A stretch of DNA of 35,502 nucleotides. It comes from an uncultured Desulfovibrio sp. (GTDB lineage Bacteria > Desulfobacterota > Desulfovibrionia > Desulfovibrionales > Desulfovibrionaceae). Positions 17,500-26,209 of this stretch are shown in pieces. A program made the position numbers and the translations under genes. The notes under the pieces are model-generated. The model did no database searches. It worked only from the letters and a program-made list of their open reading frames with translations, and was not told the DNA's origin. How positions within the stretch are numbered: position 1 is the stretch's first letter; each line of letters opens with the position of its first letter. The stretch is taken from contig NZ_CAJUBO010000001.1 of NCBI RefSeq assembly GCF_910584445.1, positions 1 through 35,502 of the forward strand. Direction: 5' to 3'.

Positions 17500-17738
17500 T
17501 TGCCATGTGTACTGACAGTGGCGATGCCCGGGCCGGAGTCCGGACCGGTGCCGGCTTTTCGGCGTCAAGCGTCCCTGTCGGATTTTTGGCGCGCTTCGCG
17601 CGGGACAGGCTGTGGCCGCGGCGTGGAAACTATACCCGAGCGGCGGCTTGGGGGGAAGCCCCCGGACCCTGGGGCGTTTTTGCGGGCCTCTCGGGCGCTC
17701 GCCGCCTCCGGTGGCGCGCGGGGCGGTTGCGTCGCGCC

Positions 17739-17767
17739 TTGACTTTGCGCGGCGCATTGCCCACACT
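17739..17767 (+). promoter_or_regulatory. Possible sigma-70 promoter of ileS
   Basis: TTGACT at 17739-17744, a 17-base spacer, then CACACT at 17762-17767. The -35 box is good and the -10 box weak. The distance to the ileS start is about 90 bases. Confidence 0.35.
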
Positions 17768-17860
17768 AGGCCGATTTTGCCCGCCGTTGTCCTGTCGCCC
17801 GTCCGCATCCGCCGGCCGGGCGCCTTTCGTGGATGTCGGGCTTAAAGCGCAGGAGTCGGC

Positions 17861-20686
17861 ATGAGCGACTACAAGAAGACCCTCAACCTTCCCAGGACCA
17901 GTTTTCCCATGAAGGCCAATCTGGCCGTGCGCGAGCCGGAGATGCTCCGGCACTGGGAAGCGATCGGCGCCAGGGAGGCCATGGTGGCGGCTTCGGGCAG
18001 CCGGGGCGAGTATGTGCTCCATGACGGGCCGCCCTATGCCAATGGTCATATCCACATGGGCACGGCCCTGAACAAGATCCTCAAGGACATGGTGGTCAAG
18101 TCCCGCAACATGCAGGGCTGGGCCGCGCGCTATGTGCCCGGCTGGGACTGCCACGGCCTGCCCATCGAACACAAGGTGGAGCAGGAACTCAAGGCGGACG
18201 GCAAGAGCCTGCCCGTCCTGGATGTGCGCCGCCGCTGCCGCGCCTATGCCGAAAGCTGGATCGACATCCAGCGCGAGGAGTTCCGCCGCCTGGGCGTGCT
18301 TGCCGACTGGGAGCACCCCTATCTGAGCATGCTTCCCGCCTATGAGGCGGCCACGGCAGAAAACCTGGCGGCCTTCGTGGCGGAAGGCGGCGTCAGCCGC
18401 GCCAAGAAGCCCATCTACTGGTGCTGCTCCTGCCATACGGCCCTGGCCGAGGCCGAAGTGGAATACGGCGATCATACCTCGCCTTCGGTCTATGTGCGCT
18501 TTCTCCTGCCCGACCCCGGGCTGGCGAAGGTCTTTCCCGGCGCCGATCCGGCCCGCGCGGCCGTCATCATCTGGACCACCACGCCCTGGACGCTCCCGGC
18601 CAACCAGGCGGTCTGCCTGCATCCCGAGTTCGACTATGTGCTGGTGGAGGCTGCCGGGGGCCAGTACCTGCTGGCCGAGGAACTGCTCGCCTCCTGCGCG
18701 GCGACCTTCGGCTGGACGGACTATGCCGTGCTGGGTCGCGCGCCCGGCGCGCGGCTGGAGGGGCTGGCGGCGCGCCATCCCTTCTATGACCGGGAATCCC
18801 CGCTCATCCTCGGCACCCATGTGACCCTGGACGCGGGCACGGGCTGCGTCCACACCGCGCCGGGCCATGGCCGCGAAGACTATGAAGTGGGCCTCAGGTA
18901 CGGGCTGGACGTGTATTCGCCGCTGGATGACGCGGGCCGCTTTCTCCCCGCCGTGCAGTATTTCGCCGGGCTTACGGTGTTCGAGGCCAACCCCGCGGTC
19001 ATCGCGCGTCTGCAGGAGTGCGGCGCCCTGCTGGCGCAGGCCAGGCTCTCCCATTCCTATCCGCATTGCTGGCGCTGCAAGGAGCCGGTCATCTTCCGGG
19101 CCACCACGCAGTGGTTCATCGGCATGGAAAAGAACGACCTGCGGGCGCGGGCCCTTGCGGCCATCGACAACGATGTGCGCTGGATCCCGGCCTGGGGCCG
19201 CGAACGCATCCACAACATGATCGAGTTCCGGCCGGACTGGTGCATCTCGCGCCAGCGGCAGTGGGGCGTGCCCATCCTGGCCCTGCTCTGCGAGGACTGC
19301 GGCGAGGCCTGGAACGATCCCGCCTGGATGCGGAGCGTCTGCGACCGTTTCGCCGCGCATCCCACGGGCTGCGATTACTGGTACGAGGCCCCGCTGGACG
19401 AGATCGTGCCCCGGGGGCTTGTCTGTCCGCGCTGCGGCGGGAGCCGCTGGCGCAGGGAAACGGACATCCTGGATGTCTGGTTCGATTCCGGCACGAGCTT
19501 TGCCGCCGTGCTGGAGGCCCGGCCCGAGCTGCGCTTCCCGGCGGATCTCTATCTTGAAGGCTCGGACCAGCATCGCGGCTGGTTCCACAGCTCGCTGCTC
19601 ATCGCCGAGGGCGTGCGCCGCGCGGCGCCGTACCGGGCCGTGCTCACGCACGGCTATGTGGTGGACGGGTCCGGGCGCAAGATGTCCAAATCCGTGGGCA
19701 ATGTCATTGCCCCGCAGGAACTTATCGACAAATACGGGGCCGAGATCCTCCGCCTCTGGGCCTCTTCGGTGGAGTACCGCGAGGATATCCGCATTTCGGA
19801 GGAGATCCTCGGCCGCCTGGTGGACGCCTATCGCCGCATCCGCAATACCTGCCGCTTCCTGCTGGGGAACCTGGACGGCCTGGACGCGGACTCTCTGGTG
19901 GCGCCGGAGCGTCTGCTGCCGCTGGACCGTTTCGCCCTTGACGTGGCGGCCCGGCTGCACGAGCGCCTGCGCGAGGCCTACCTCGATTTCGAGTTCCACA
20001 AGGTGTTCCACGGCCTGCACAACTATTGCGTGACGGACCTTTCGGCCATCTATCTGGATATCCTCAAGGACCGTCTCTATTCCTCGGGTCCGGACAGCGC
20101 GGAACGGCGCTCGGCCCAGAGCGCGCTCTGGCACATCCTGCGGCTTTTGCTGCGCGACATGGCGCCCATCCTTTCCTTCACGGCGGAGGAGATCTTCGGC
20201 CACCTGCCGGAGGGGCTGCGCGGCCCGGAAACCACGGTGTTCGCGCTCCAGCCGGTGGATACGGCTCCTTTCCTCCTGCCCGAGGGCGTGCGCGACGACT
20301 GGACGACCCTGCTTGCCGTGCGCGGCGCCGTCACCGGCGCCATCGAACCCCTGCGGCGCGCCGGTGACGTGGGCCATTCGCTGGACACGCGGGTCACGCT
20401 CTGGCTGGCGGACGACCTGCGCGAGCGCCTGGAAAGCCTGGGCGCCGACCTTCGGGCCGTGTGCATCGTCTCCCAGCTGAAGCTGGGCAGGCTGGCGGAT
20501 GCGCCAGCCGACGCCCGGCGCGACCCGGAGGTGGAAGGCCTGGCCGTGAGCGTGGAAAAGGCGGCCGGAGAGAAGTGCGAACGCTGCTGGATCTACAGCG
20601 AGGAACTGGGCACCGATCCGGCGTATCCCACGCTTTGCCCGCGGTGCGCGGCGGTGGTGCGCGGGCTGGGACGGGGCGAAGCATGA
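17861..20686 (+). CDS. ileS: Isoleucyl-tRNA synthetase
   Basis: This 941-residue class I synthetase charges tRNA-Ile with isoleucine and hydrolyses mischarged Val-tRNA in its editing domain. The HIGH-type motif is HIHMG (63-67), the editing region includes WTTTPWTLPANQA, the KMSKS motif is at 607-611, and a C-terminal zinc site begins at Cys906 (CERCW...CPRC). Length and domain order match bacterial type 1 IleRS. The start has AGGAG at 17851. It is translationally coupled to lspA through a 4-base overlap, a common ileS-lspA pairing in proteobacteria. Confidence 0.98.
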   Translation: MSDYKKTLNLPRTSFPMKANLAVREPEMLRHWEAIGAREAMVAASGSRGEYVLHDGPPYANGHIHMGTALNKILKDMVVKSRNMQGWAARYVPGWDCHGLPIEHKVEQELKADGKSLPVLDVRRRCRAYAESWIDIQREEFRRLGVLADWEHPYLSMLPAYEAATAENLAAFVAEGGVSRAKKPIYWCCSCHTALAEAEVEYGDHTSPSVYVRFLLPDPGLAKVFPGADPARAAVIIWTTTPWTLPANQAVCLHPEFDYVLVEAAGGQYLLAEELLASCAATFGWTDYAVLGRAPGARLEGLAARHPFYDRESPLILGTHVTLDAGTGCVHTAPGHGREDYEVGLRYGLDVYSPLDDAGRFLPAVQYFAGLTVFEANPAVIARLQECGALLAQARLSHSYPHCWRCKEPVIFRATTQWFIGMEKNDLRARALAAIDNDVRWIPAWGRERIHNMIEFRPDWCISRQRQWGVPILALLCEDCGEAWNDPAWMRSVCDRFAAHPTGCDYWYEAPLDEIVPRGLVCPRCGGSRWRRETDILDVWFDSGTSFAAVLEARPELRFPADLYLEGSDQHRGWFHSSLLIAEGVRRAAPYRAVLTHGYVVDGSGRKMSKSVGNVIAPQELIDKYGAEILRLWASSVEYREDIRISEEILGRLVDAYRRIRNTCRFLLGNLDGLDADSLVAPERLLPLDRFALDVAARLHERLREAYLDFEFHKVFHGLHNYCVTDLSAIYLDILKDRLYSSGPDSAERRSAQSALWHILRLLLRDMAPILSFTAEEIFGHLPEGLRGPETTVFALQPVDTAPFLLPEGVRDDWTTLLAVRGAVTGAIEPLRRAGDVGHSLDTRVTLWLADDLRERLESLGADLRAVCIVSQLKLGRLADAPADARRDPEVEGLAVSVEKAAGEKCERCWIYSEELGTDPAYPTLCPRCAAVVRGLGRGEA

Positions 20687-21270
20687 CGCGCGAGCGTGGC
20701 GCGGCCGCCCGCTGGCGTCTGCTGCTGGGGACGGCGGCGGCCCTGCTGGCGCTTGACCAGGCGAGCAAGCTGCTCGTCATGGCCTGCATTCCCGAGCACC
20801 GGCCGGTGCCCGTCATCCCCGGCGTTTTTGACCTTGTCAATATCCGCAACCGGGGCGCGGCCTTCGGCTTTCTCAACCGTTCGGACATCGAGTGGCAGTT
20901 CTGGCTCTTTCTTGCGGCCACGCTGGTGGCCGTATGGGCCATCGTGGTCCTGGCGCGGAGCACGCGGCGGCCGCTCCTGCTGGCGGGGCTGGGACTCATC
21001 CTCGGCGGCGCGCTCGGCAATCTGGTGGACCGGCTGCGCTTTCGCGCCGTGGTGGATTTTCTGGATCTCTACTGGCGCGGCTGGCACTGGCCGGCGTTCA
21101 ACGTGGCGGACATGGGCATCTGCCTGGGCGCGGTCTGCGCCTGTCTCGCCCTCTGGCGGCCGGAACGGGAGCATGAGCGTCCGGCCGCCGCAGCGGCGCC
21201 CCATGGCTCCGCGCAGGCGCCCGCCGACGGCGCCGCTGCGCGCCATGGGGGCGGGGAGGATGGCGCATGA
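20683..21270 (+). CDS. lspA: Lipoprotein signal peptidase (signal peptidase II)
   Basis: This 195-residue inner-membrane protease cleaves signal peptides of diacylglyceryl-prolipoproteins. It has four predicted membrane helices, the NIRNRGAAFGFL motif, GNLVDRL, and the catalytic aspartates in VVDF (Asp125) and FNVAD (Asp143). About 35 extra residues at the C-terminus are rich in Ala, Pro and His and look disordered; most LspA proteins end soon after the last helix. The start overlaps the ileS stop (ATGA). Its likely substrates in this window are CpoB and the lipoprotein at 25533-26186. Confidence 0.97.
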   Translation: MTRERGAAARWRLLLGTAAALLALDQASKLLVMACIPEHRPVPVIPGVFDLVNIRNRGAAFGFLNRSDIEWQFWLFLAATLVAVWAIVVLARSTRRPLLLAGLGLILGGALGNLVDRLRFRAVVDFLDLYWRGWHWPAFNVADMGICLGAVCACLALWRPEREHERPAAAAAPHGSAQAPADGAAARHGGGEDGA

Positions 21271-21467
21271 GCTTCGTCTGGTGGCACGCGGTCGTGGTCT
21301 GGCTGCCCATGCTGCCCACGTTCTGGAGCATCTGGCATATCTGGAACCATGACTTCCCGAAGCCCCAGGCGCGTTCCCTCTGGCTCGTCCTGGTGGTGTT
21401 CGTGCCGGTCATTGGCGGTATCATCTATATCTTTACGGGCCGCAAGACGGCTCTTGGCAAAATTTAA
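21267..21467 (+). CDS. Small membrane protein with PLDc_N-type domain
   Basis: The 66-residue product has two hydrophobic segments separated by WNHDFPKPQARSLW, ending VIGGIIYIFTGRKTAL. This pattern matches the 'phospholipase D nuclease N-terminal' family, which occurs both attached to cardiolipin synthases and alone. It carries no catalytic residues. It overlaps the lspA stop by 4 bases, so it is co-translated. Its function is unknown; a membrane-bound assembly or regulatory role is possible. Confidence 0.8.
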   Translation: MSFVWWHAVVVWLPMLPTFWSIWHIWNHDFPKPQARSLWLVLVVFVPVIGGIIYIFTGRKTALGKI

Positions 21468-21483
21468 CGCATGCGAGGCAACG

Positions 21484-22458
21484 ATGAAGACCCCCTTCCG
21501 TTTTCTTGCCCTGGGCCTGGGGACGCTCCTGCTCGGCGGCTGCGCCGCGTCGGGCGGCCAGAATCTGGAGCAGCGGGTGCAGCAGCATGACGCCCAGCTG
21601 CGGCAGCTCCAGCCCAACCAGGCCGACACCTGGAACCAGATGCAGGCCATGCGTCAGGAACTCAATGCGCTCAAGGGGCAGATGGACGACCTCAACAACG
21701 CGGGCGGCGCGCGCGCCCTGGTGGACCGGGTGCGGCGGCATGACGCCGCCCTGCGCCAGGTGAACACCAGCATGGCCCTGAATCTGGATCTGGGCGAGCC
21801 TATGGGCGCAACGGCCAGCGCGGCCCCCAGTCTGCCCCAGCCGATCATGCCCGCGGGCGGCATCACCGACGCCGCCAGCGCCGGACAGGCGCCCACCGCC
21901 GCTCCCGCCGTCCAGGGGGTGCCCATGGGCGGCGCGGCCGCCGGGAGCTACGGCCTGCCGCCGGACGGCCAGGCAGCCGCCGGGGCCGCCGGGGCAGCGG
22001 CAGGCACCGGGGCGGTGCAGGCGCCGACCGGCTCCACCTGGGGCCAGGCGGACCCCAAGCCGGTGGTCCAGGTGCCGCAAAAGGACATTTCGCTTGCGCT
22101 CTTTGACGCCGGGGTCAATGCCTACAATGCCCGCAAGTATGACGAGGCCCAGCGCTCCTTCACGGATTTTCTCAAGAACTACAAGGGGCACAGCCAGGCA
22201 GCCGAAGCGCAATACTATCTTGCGGAATGCTATTTTCAGCGCAACCAGTTTGCGGATGCGGCGCTGGCCTATGACAAGGTGATCAAGCAGTATCCCAAGT
22301 CGTCCAGCGCGCCCGGCGCCTATCTCAAGCAGGGGATCTGCTTCAGCAAGATCAACCAGACGGCGGCGGCCAAGGCGCGCATGCAGGAAGTCATCAGCAA
22401 GTATCCCAATACGCCGGAAGCGGCCAGGGCCAAGAGTTTTCTCAAGACCAACCGCTAG
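21484..22458 (+). CDS. cpoB: Tol-Pal associated coordinator of peptidoglycan synthesis (CpoB/YbgF-like) lipoprotein
   Basis: This 324-residue protein starts with a lipoprotein signal (LLLGGC, Cys20), while E. coli CpoB is a soluble periplasmic protein. A short coiled coil follows (LEQRVQQHDAQLRQLQPNQA through LNALKGQMDDLNN), then an Ala/Gly/Pro-rich linker of about 100 residues. The C-terminal ~120 residues hold TPR repeats (FDAGVNAYNARKYDEAQRSF, YYLAECYFQRNQFADAALAY, and ISKYPNTPEAARAKSFL). ATG 21484 lies behind GAGGCAACG and 16 bases after the upstream stop. It links the Tol-Pal outer-membrane constriction to cell-wall synthesis. No tol or pal genes are in the window. Confidence 0.88.
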   Translation: MKTPFRFLALGLGTLLLGGCAASGGQNLEQRVQQHDAQLRQLQPNQADTWNQMQAMRQELNALKGQMDDLNNAGGARALVDRVRRHDAALRQVNTSMALNLDLGEPMGATASAAPSLPQPIMPAGGITDAASAGQAPTAAPAVQGVPMGGAAAGSYGLPPDGQAAAGAAGAAAGTGAVQAPTGSTWGQADPKPVVQVPQKDISLALFDAGVNAYNARKYDEAQRSFTDFLKNYKGHSQAAEAQYYLAECYFQRNQFADAALAYDKVIKQYPKSSSAPGAYLKQGICFSKINQTAAAKARMQEVISKYPNTPEAARAKSFLKTNR

Positions 22459-22480
22459 GGCCTCCCGCGCCCGGAGTCTC

Positions 22481-22501
22481 CCGCGCCGGCGCGCGGCGCG
22501 G
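22481..22501 (+). terminator. Hairpin after cpoB
   Basis: CCGCGCCG and CGGCGCGG arms of eight bases around a GCGCG loop. There is no U tract, so it may end transcription only partly or act with Rho. Confidence 0.45.
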
Positions 22502-22573
22502 CTCTCATCCCGGGCCGGAGGTTACGGAAAGGCGAAAGGCGGCGAAACGCCGTTGATGCATATGGGGGACATC

Positions 22574-23212
22574 ATGTCGGAGCAGAAGCGGCAGGCGGCG
22601 GTCTACCGGCAGTTGAGCGCGGACATGCGCCAGGGCCTCAAGGACATCTATCAGCAGATCTCCACGGCCTCGGCGGCGGAGGGGGCGCCCCCCGCCACGG
22701 ACGCCTTGTTCCATGAGGCCTCGGCCCAGCTGGACGAAGTACTCAAGGATACCGAAGCCGCGGCCATGAGCATCATGGAGATTGTGGAAAAACATCTGGA
22801 ACTCCAGGCCGAGAGCGCCCGGATCCTCGAGGACGCGGCCGCGGGCGGCGGCGACATGGCGCGGCTTGCGGCCATCAATGGCGTGCTGGGCGAGGACCTC
22901 ACCACCCTGCTCACCACCCTGAGCTTTCAGGACATCACGGGGCAGCGCATCAAGAAGGTGGTGGCCGCGCTCAATGCCATTGAGCGCAGGGTCGTGGATC
23001 TCTACGTCTCTTCCGGGCTGATCATGGACGGGGTGGAAAAGGACCCGGCCAAGGACGCGCAGACCCTGCAGGACGAGGCGCGCCAGGCCGTGGCGGACTT
23101 TCGCGAACACCGCGACAAGCCGGAGGTCCGGGGTTCGGAACTCAAGGGTCCGGACAGGAACGGCATTTCCCAGGGCGCCATCGACGACATGCTCGCCCAG
23201 CTCGGGCTGTAG
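22574..23212 (+). CDS. cheZ: CheZ-type CheY-P phosphatase
   Basis: The product has 212 residues and is almost all helix, as in CheZ. The active-site segment LSFQDITGQRIKKVV contains Asp120 and Gln124, equivalent to Asp143/Gln147 of the E. coli enzyme. The C-terminus ends GAIDDMLAQLGL, resembling the CheY-binding tail peptide of CheZ. Three in-frame starts lie close together (22556, 22562, 22574); 22574 has a GGGGGA stretch just upstream. It would dephosphorylate CheY-P and so control flagellar switching. No other chemotaxis gene is in the window, which is usual for dispersed CheZ homologues. Confidence 0.85.
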   Translation: MSEQKRQAAVYRQLSADMRQGLKDIYQQISTASAAEGAPPATDALFHEASAQLDEVLKDTEAAAMSIMEIVEKHLELQAESARILEDAAAGGGDMARLAAINGVLGEDLTTLLTTLSFQDITGQRIKKVVAALNAIERRVVDLYVSSGLIMDGVEKDPAKDAQTLQDEARQAVADFREHRDKPEVRGSELKGPDRNGISQGAIDDMLAQLGL

Positions 23213-23237
23213 CGGTCCGGACGGCCGCCGCGCGGCG

Positions 23238-24113
23238 TCAGGACGGACAGGGGGGGACGCGTTCCCGCACGTGCGCTCCCCGGGAGCGTTCGAGACAGTG
23301 GCGGGCGAAGGCGCGGCACAGCGCCGCCACGCGTTCCCGGCTTTCCGCGTGTGTGGCGGGCAGGTGCCCGCCGTGAGGGCTTTCCGTCCGCAAAAGGTGC
23401 AGTTGCGCGTCGCCGGAACCGCAATGCGCGAGCAGCCAGGCCGCATGGCCGGGCGGGCAGCTCGCATCGTGACGGAGCTGGATGATGCACAGCGGCGCCC
23501 GTATCCGGCCGAGACGGCGGCGGATGCCCCGCAGGGCCGCATCCATCTCGGCGAAATGGCGCAGGCAGCACACGGTTTCATGGCCGCGCCATGGTGCCGT
23601 GGCGCGCGCCGCCGGACTGCGTGGCGGCAGGCTGAGGACGGGACGCAGCCGGGCCGCCAGCGGCAGCAGGCGGAAGCGCCAGCTGCCGGGACCCTGGAGC
23701 CGCAGGCCGGGGCGCCAGGCGCTGAACCAGAGCGGCGTTGCCAGAAGCAGCAGCCCCAGCGGTGGCGCAAGCCCCTCCCCGGCAGCGGTTTCGGCCAGGT
23801 CCAGCGCCAGGATGCCCCCCAGGGAATAGCCGCCCAGAAGCAGCGGACCGGCAGCGCTCAGGCGCCGGTATTCCGCATGGGCAAAGGCGCGCCACTGGGC
23901 GAAGGACGCGGCGAGGTAGGCGTCCTTTCCTGCGCCGTGCCCGGGCAGGAGCGGCGTATGCGCGGGCATGCCCGCCCGCTCCAGCTCCGCCGCCACAGGG
24001 GCGATCTCAAAGGGCGTGCCCGCGAGCCCGTGGAAGAGCAGGGCGCCCGCGCGGGGAGCCGCCGGATGCCCGGCCGCCGCGACGCCGGCAGGCGGTTTGC
24101 AGCCGTCGTTCAT
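23238..24113 (-). CDS. Alpha/beta hydrolase, carboxylesterase or monoglyceride-lipase type
   Basis: The 291-residue protein has the nucleophile elbow GYSLGG, an HGLAGTPFEIAPVA oxyanion region, an acidic residue in IQLRHDASCP and a histidine in SPHGGHLPATHAE. The early motif LLFHGLAGTPFE is shared with EstD/YvaK-type carboxylesterases. ATG 24113 has GAGGAG seven bases upstream; upstream in-frame starts lie inside the divergent mtaD gene. It converges with cheZ and is divergent from mtaD. The substrate is unknown, probably a short acyl ester. Confidence 0.82.
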   Translation of the reverse strand: MNDGCKPPAGVAAAGHPAAPRAGALLFHGLAGTPFEIAPVAAELERAGMPAHTPLLPGHGAGKDAYLAASFAQWRAFAHAEYRRLSAAGPLLLGGYSLGGILALDLAETAAGEGLAPPLGLLLLATPLWFSAWRPGLRLQGPGSWRFRLLPLAARLRPVLSLPPRSPAARATAPWRGHETVCCLRHFAEMDAALRGIRRRLGRIRAPLCIIQLRHDASCPPGHAAWLLAHCGSGDAQLHLLRTESPHGGHLPATHAESRERVAALCRAFARHCLERSRGAHVRERVPPCPS

Positions 24114-24147
24114 TTGCAACTCCTCTTCAGCAGCACAAGGAGCGCCC

Positions 24148-25455
24148 ATGCGCCAGTGCCAGACCCTTGTCCATGCGGGCGTCCTCGTCACCCAGGATGC
24201 GGAACGCCGAATCTTCAGCCCCGGCGCGCTCGCCATCAGCGACGGCGCCATCCTTGACGCGGGACCGGCCGAAGACGTCGGCGAGCGCTGGCAGGCCGCG
24301 GAGATCCTTGACCTTTCCAGCATGCTCGTTCTCCCGGGACTCGTCAATGCACACTCCCATGCGGCCATGACCTTTCTGCGCGGCCTTGCCGACGACATGC
24401 CGCTCATGGAGTGGCTGGAACAGCGGATATTCCCGGTGGAGGCCAGGCTCACGGCGGACATGGTGCGGACCGGCAGCCTGCTCGGGTTTGCGGAAATGCT
24501 CCGCACCGGCACCACGGCCTGCATGGACATGTATCTGTTCGAGGGCGCGGTGCTGGAGGCGGCGGAGCAGGCGGGCCTGCGCTGCGTGGGGGGCGAGGCG
24601 GTCTTCGGCTTTCCCTCGGCGTCGTGCGCGGACTTCCGCGCCGCGCTCTCGGCCACGCGCGACCTGGCCGCCCGCTACGCCGGGCACGAGCGCATTTCCG
24701 TGGCCGTCAACTGCCACAGCGTCTATACCACCACCCCGGAGATCGTGGGCGCCTGCCGCGACCTTGCCCTGGAGCTGGACATCCCCTTCCATATGCACCT
24801 GGCCGAGACCCGCGACGAGACCGGGCGCTGCCATGCCGCCCACGGGCGGCGCCCGGTGGAGTACTGCCGCGATCTGGGCGTGCTCGACGCGGCCTGCGTC
24901 TTTGCCCATGTGGTGGACGTCACGGAGGACGAGCTTGACGTGCTGGCCGCCGCCGGCGCGGCGGTGGCGCACAATCCCTCCTCCAACATGAAGCTCGCCT
25001 CCGGGGCCGCGCCCGTGCCCGCCATGCTCCGGCGCGGCCTGACCGTGGGGCTGGGCACGGACGGCCCGGCCAGCAACAACCAGTGCAACCTGTTTCTGGA
25101 AATGGGGCGCGCCGCGCTCCTGCACAAGCTCGTCAGCGGAGACCCCGCCGCCGCTCCGGCCGGTGCCGTGCTGGACATGGCGACCCGTGGCGGGGCCGCG
25201 GCGCTGCGCCTGCCGCGCATCGGCGCTCTGGCCCCGGGCATGGCCGCGGACTGCGTGGCCCTTGACCTGGACGAGCCGAACCTCCAGCCCATGTATGCCC
25301 CGGCCTCGCATCTCGTCTATGCGGCCACCGGGCATGAGGTGCGCCTGACCATGGTGGGCGGCGAGGTGCTGTACCGCGACGGCCGTTTCAGCCGTTTCGA
25401 CTATGACGCGCTGCGGCGCGAGGTCCGCGCCCTGCGCGATGCCGTGCGCGCGTGA
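24148..25455 (+). CDS. mtaD: 5-methylthioadenosine/S-adenosylhomocysteine deaminase
   Basis: This 435-residue amidohydrolase has the metal site NAHSHAAM (His69 and His71), FHMHLAET and VFAHVVD later, and the metal-binding Asp in LGTDGPASNN. The family deaminates methylthioadenosine, S-adenosylhomocysteine and related adenosines to inosine forms, recycling by-products of SAM use, which fits a genome region with several methyltransferases. AAGGAG precedes the start by seven bases. Only 34 bases separate it from the divergent hydrolase start, so its promoter must lie within that gene. Related TrzA/AtzB amidohydrolases are the alternative. Confidence 0.88.
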   Translation: MRQCQTLVHAGVLVTQDAERRIFSPGALAISDGAILDAGPAEDVGERWQAAEILDLSSMLVLPGLVNAHSHAAMTFLRGLADDMPLMEWLEQRIFPVEARLTADMVRTGSLLGFAEMLRTGTTACMDMYLFEGAVLEAAEQAGLRCVGGEAVFGFPSASCADFRAALSATRDLAARYAGHERISVAVNCHSVYTTTPEIVGACRDLALELDIPFHMHLAETRDETGRCHAAHGRRPVEYCRDLGVLDAACVFAHVVDVTEDELDVLAAAGAAVAHNPSSNMKLASGAAPVPAMLRRGLTVGLGTDGPASNNQCNLFLEMGRAALLHKLVSGDPAAAPAGAVLDMATRGGAAALRLPRIGALAPGMAADCVALDLDEPNLQPMYAPASHLVYAATGHEVRLTMVGGEVLYRDGRFSRFDYDALRREVRALRDAVRA

Positions 25456-25532
25456 CGTTGCCGCCGGACGGCGGCTCCCCCCGCTCCCATGGCGGAGGAT
25501 GCCGCGAAACACGCCCCCGTGGCGGAGGAACC

Positions 25533-26186
25533 ATGGAGATGCAGAAACAAGGATTTTTCCGGGCATGCCTTGCCGTCGTTCCCTCCCTGCTGCTGGCGGC
25601 CTGCCTTTCCGCCAGCGGTCCCGAAAAGGCGCTGGACACGCTGGCCGACGCCCTTGATGCCAATGACAGCGCCGCCTTTCTTTCCGGCGTGGACATGGGC
25701 GCCTTTGCCGAAAACCATATCAGGAACATGACGGCCGATGCTCCCGCCCTGGGTTCCCTGGACGCGCTCGGCAATCTTCTGGGCCTGGGAAGTGTGGACA
25801 GGCTTCTGGACGATCTGCTGGACATGCGCGGCCGGCTGGAAACGGAATTCCGGCGCGGCGTGAGCAGCGGCGCGCTCATGGCCCGCTGCCGCACGGCGGA
25901 AACGCCGGACTGCCCCTGGGTGCCCCTGTCCCTGCGCGAGGCGAAGATCGTGGAAGTGGGCGCGGATGCGGCCATCGCCAGAGTCACCACGCCCGCGCGG
26001 CTCACCAGTTGGCTGGCCCTTCGCAAGGTGGGCGGGCGCTGGCTTGTGGTGGGGCAGGCCGTCATGGAAGAGACCGCCAGGAGCTACGCCCTGGGCGCGG
26101 GGAAAAAACCGTCCGCTCCCGACGGCGCGGGCCGGCAGCGTCCGGCGGCTCCCGCCGGAGAATCCGGCGGCGTGACCGCCATCTGA
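25533..26186 (+). CDS. Lipoprotein of unknown function
   Basis: The product has 217 residues. It has a lipoprotein signal with LLAAC (Cys24), a start at 25533 behind GGAGGAACC, and a mature part rich in short helices (ALDTLADALDANDSAAFLSG). A second part, SLREAKIVEVGADAAIARVT followed by LRKVGGRWLVVGQAVME, resembles DUF2939-like or NTF2-like periplasmic domains that many lipoproteins share. The tail is Ala/Pro-rich and disordered. I do not recognise the family with certainty. It is likely anchored in a membrane and faces the periplasm. Confidence 0.75.
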   Translation: MEMQKQGFFRACLAVVPSLLLAACLSASGPEKALDTLADALDANDSAAFLSGVDMGAFAENHIRNMTADAPALGSLDALGNLLGLGSVDRLLDDLLDMRGRLETEFRRGVSSGALMARCRTAETPDCPWVPLSLREAKIVEVGADAAIARVTTPARLTSWLALRKVGGRWLVVGQAVMEETARSYALGAGKKPSAPDGAGRQRPAAPAGESGGVTAI

Positions 26187-26209
26187 GAAAAATTGAAGGC
26201 AGCCACCTG

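Larger units (their letters stand above)
17420..17860. other. Divergent intergenic region between the glycan operon and ileS
   Basis: The left end holds the sigma-54-like site. Farther right is a hairpin, 17574-17609, with CCTGTC/GACAGG outer arms and CGCGC/GCGCG inner arms around TTC, and a GGGGG-AAG-CCCCC hairpin near 17650. A possible sigma-70 promoter for ileS is TTGACT at 17739-17744 with a weak -10 (CACACT) 17 bases later. I see no T-box-like leader and no small gene. Confidence 0.5.

Noticed and set aside
17420..17860. T-box or other tRNA-sensing leader of ileS
   Set aside because: No T-box sequence or specifier stem was found, and such leaders are rare outside Firmicutes and some Gram-positives.
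17630..20377. Open frame of 915 codons on the minus strand
   Set aside because: It lies opposite ileS and is rich in Arg, His, Gly and Ala without any family motif, as expected from antisense reading of GC-rich codons.
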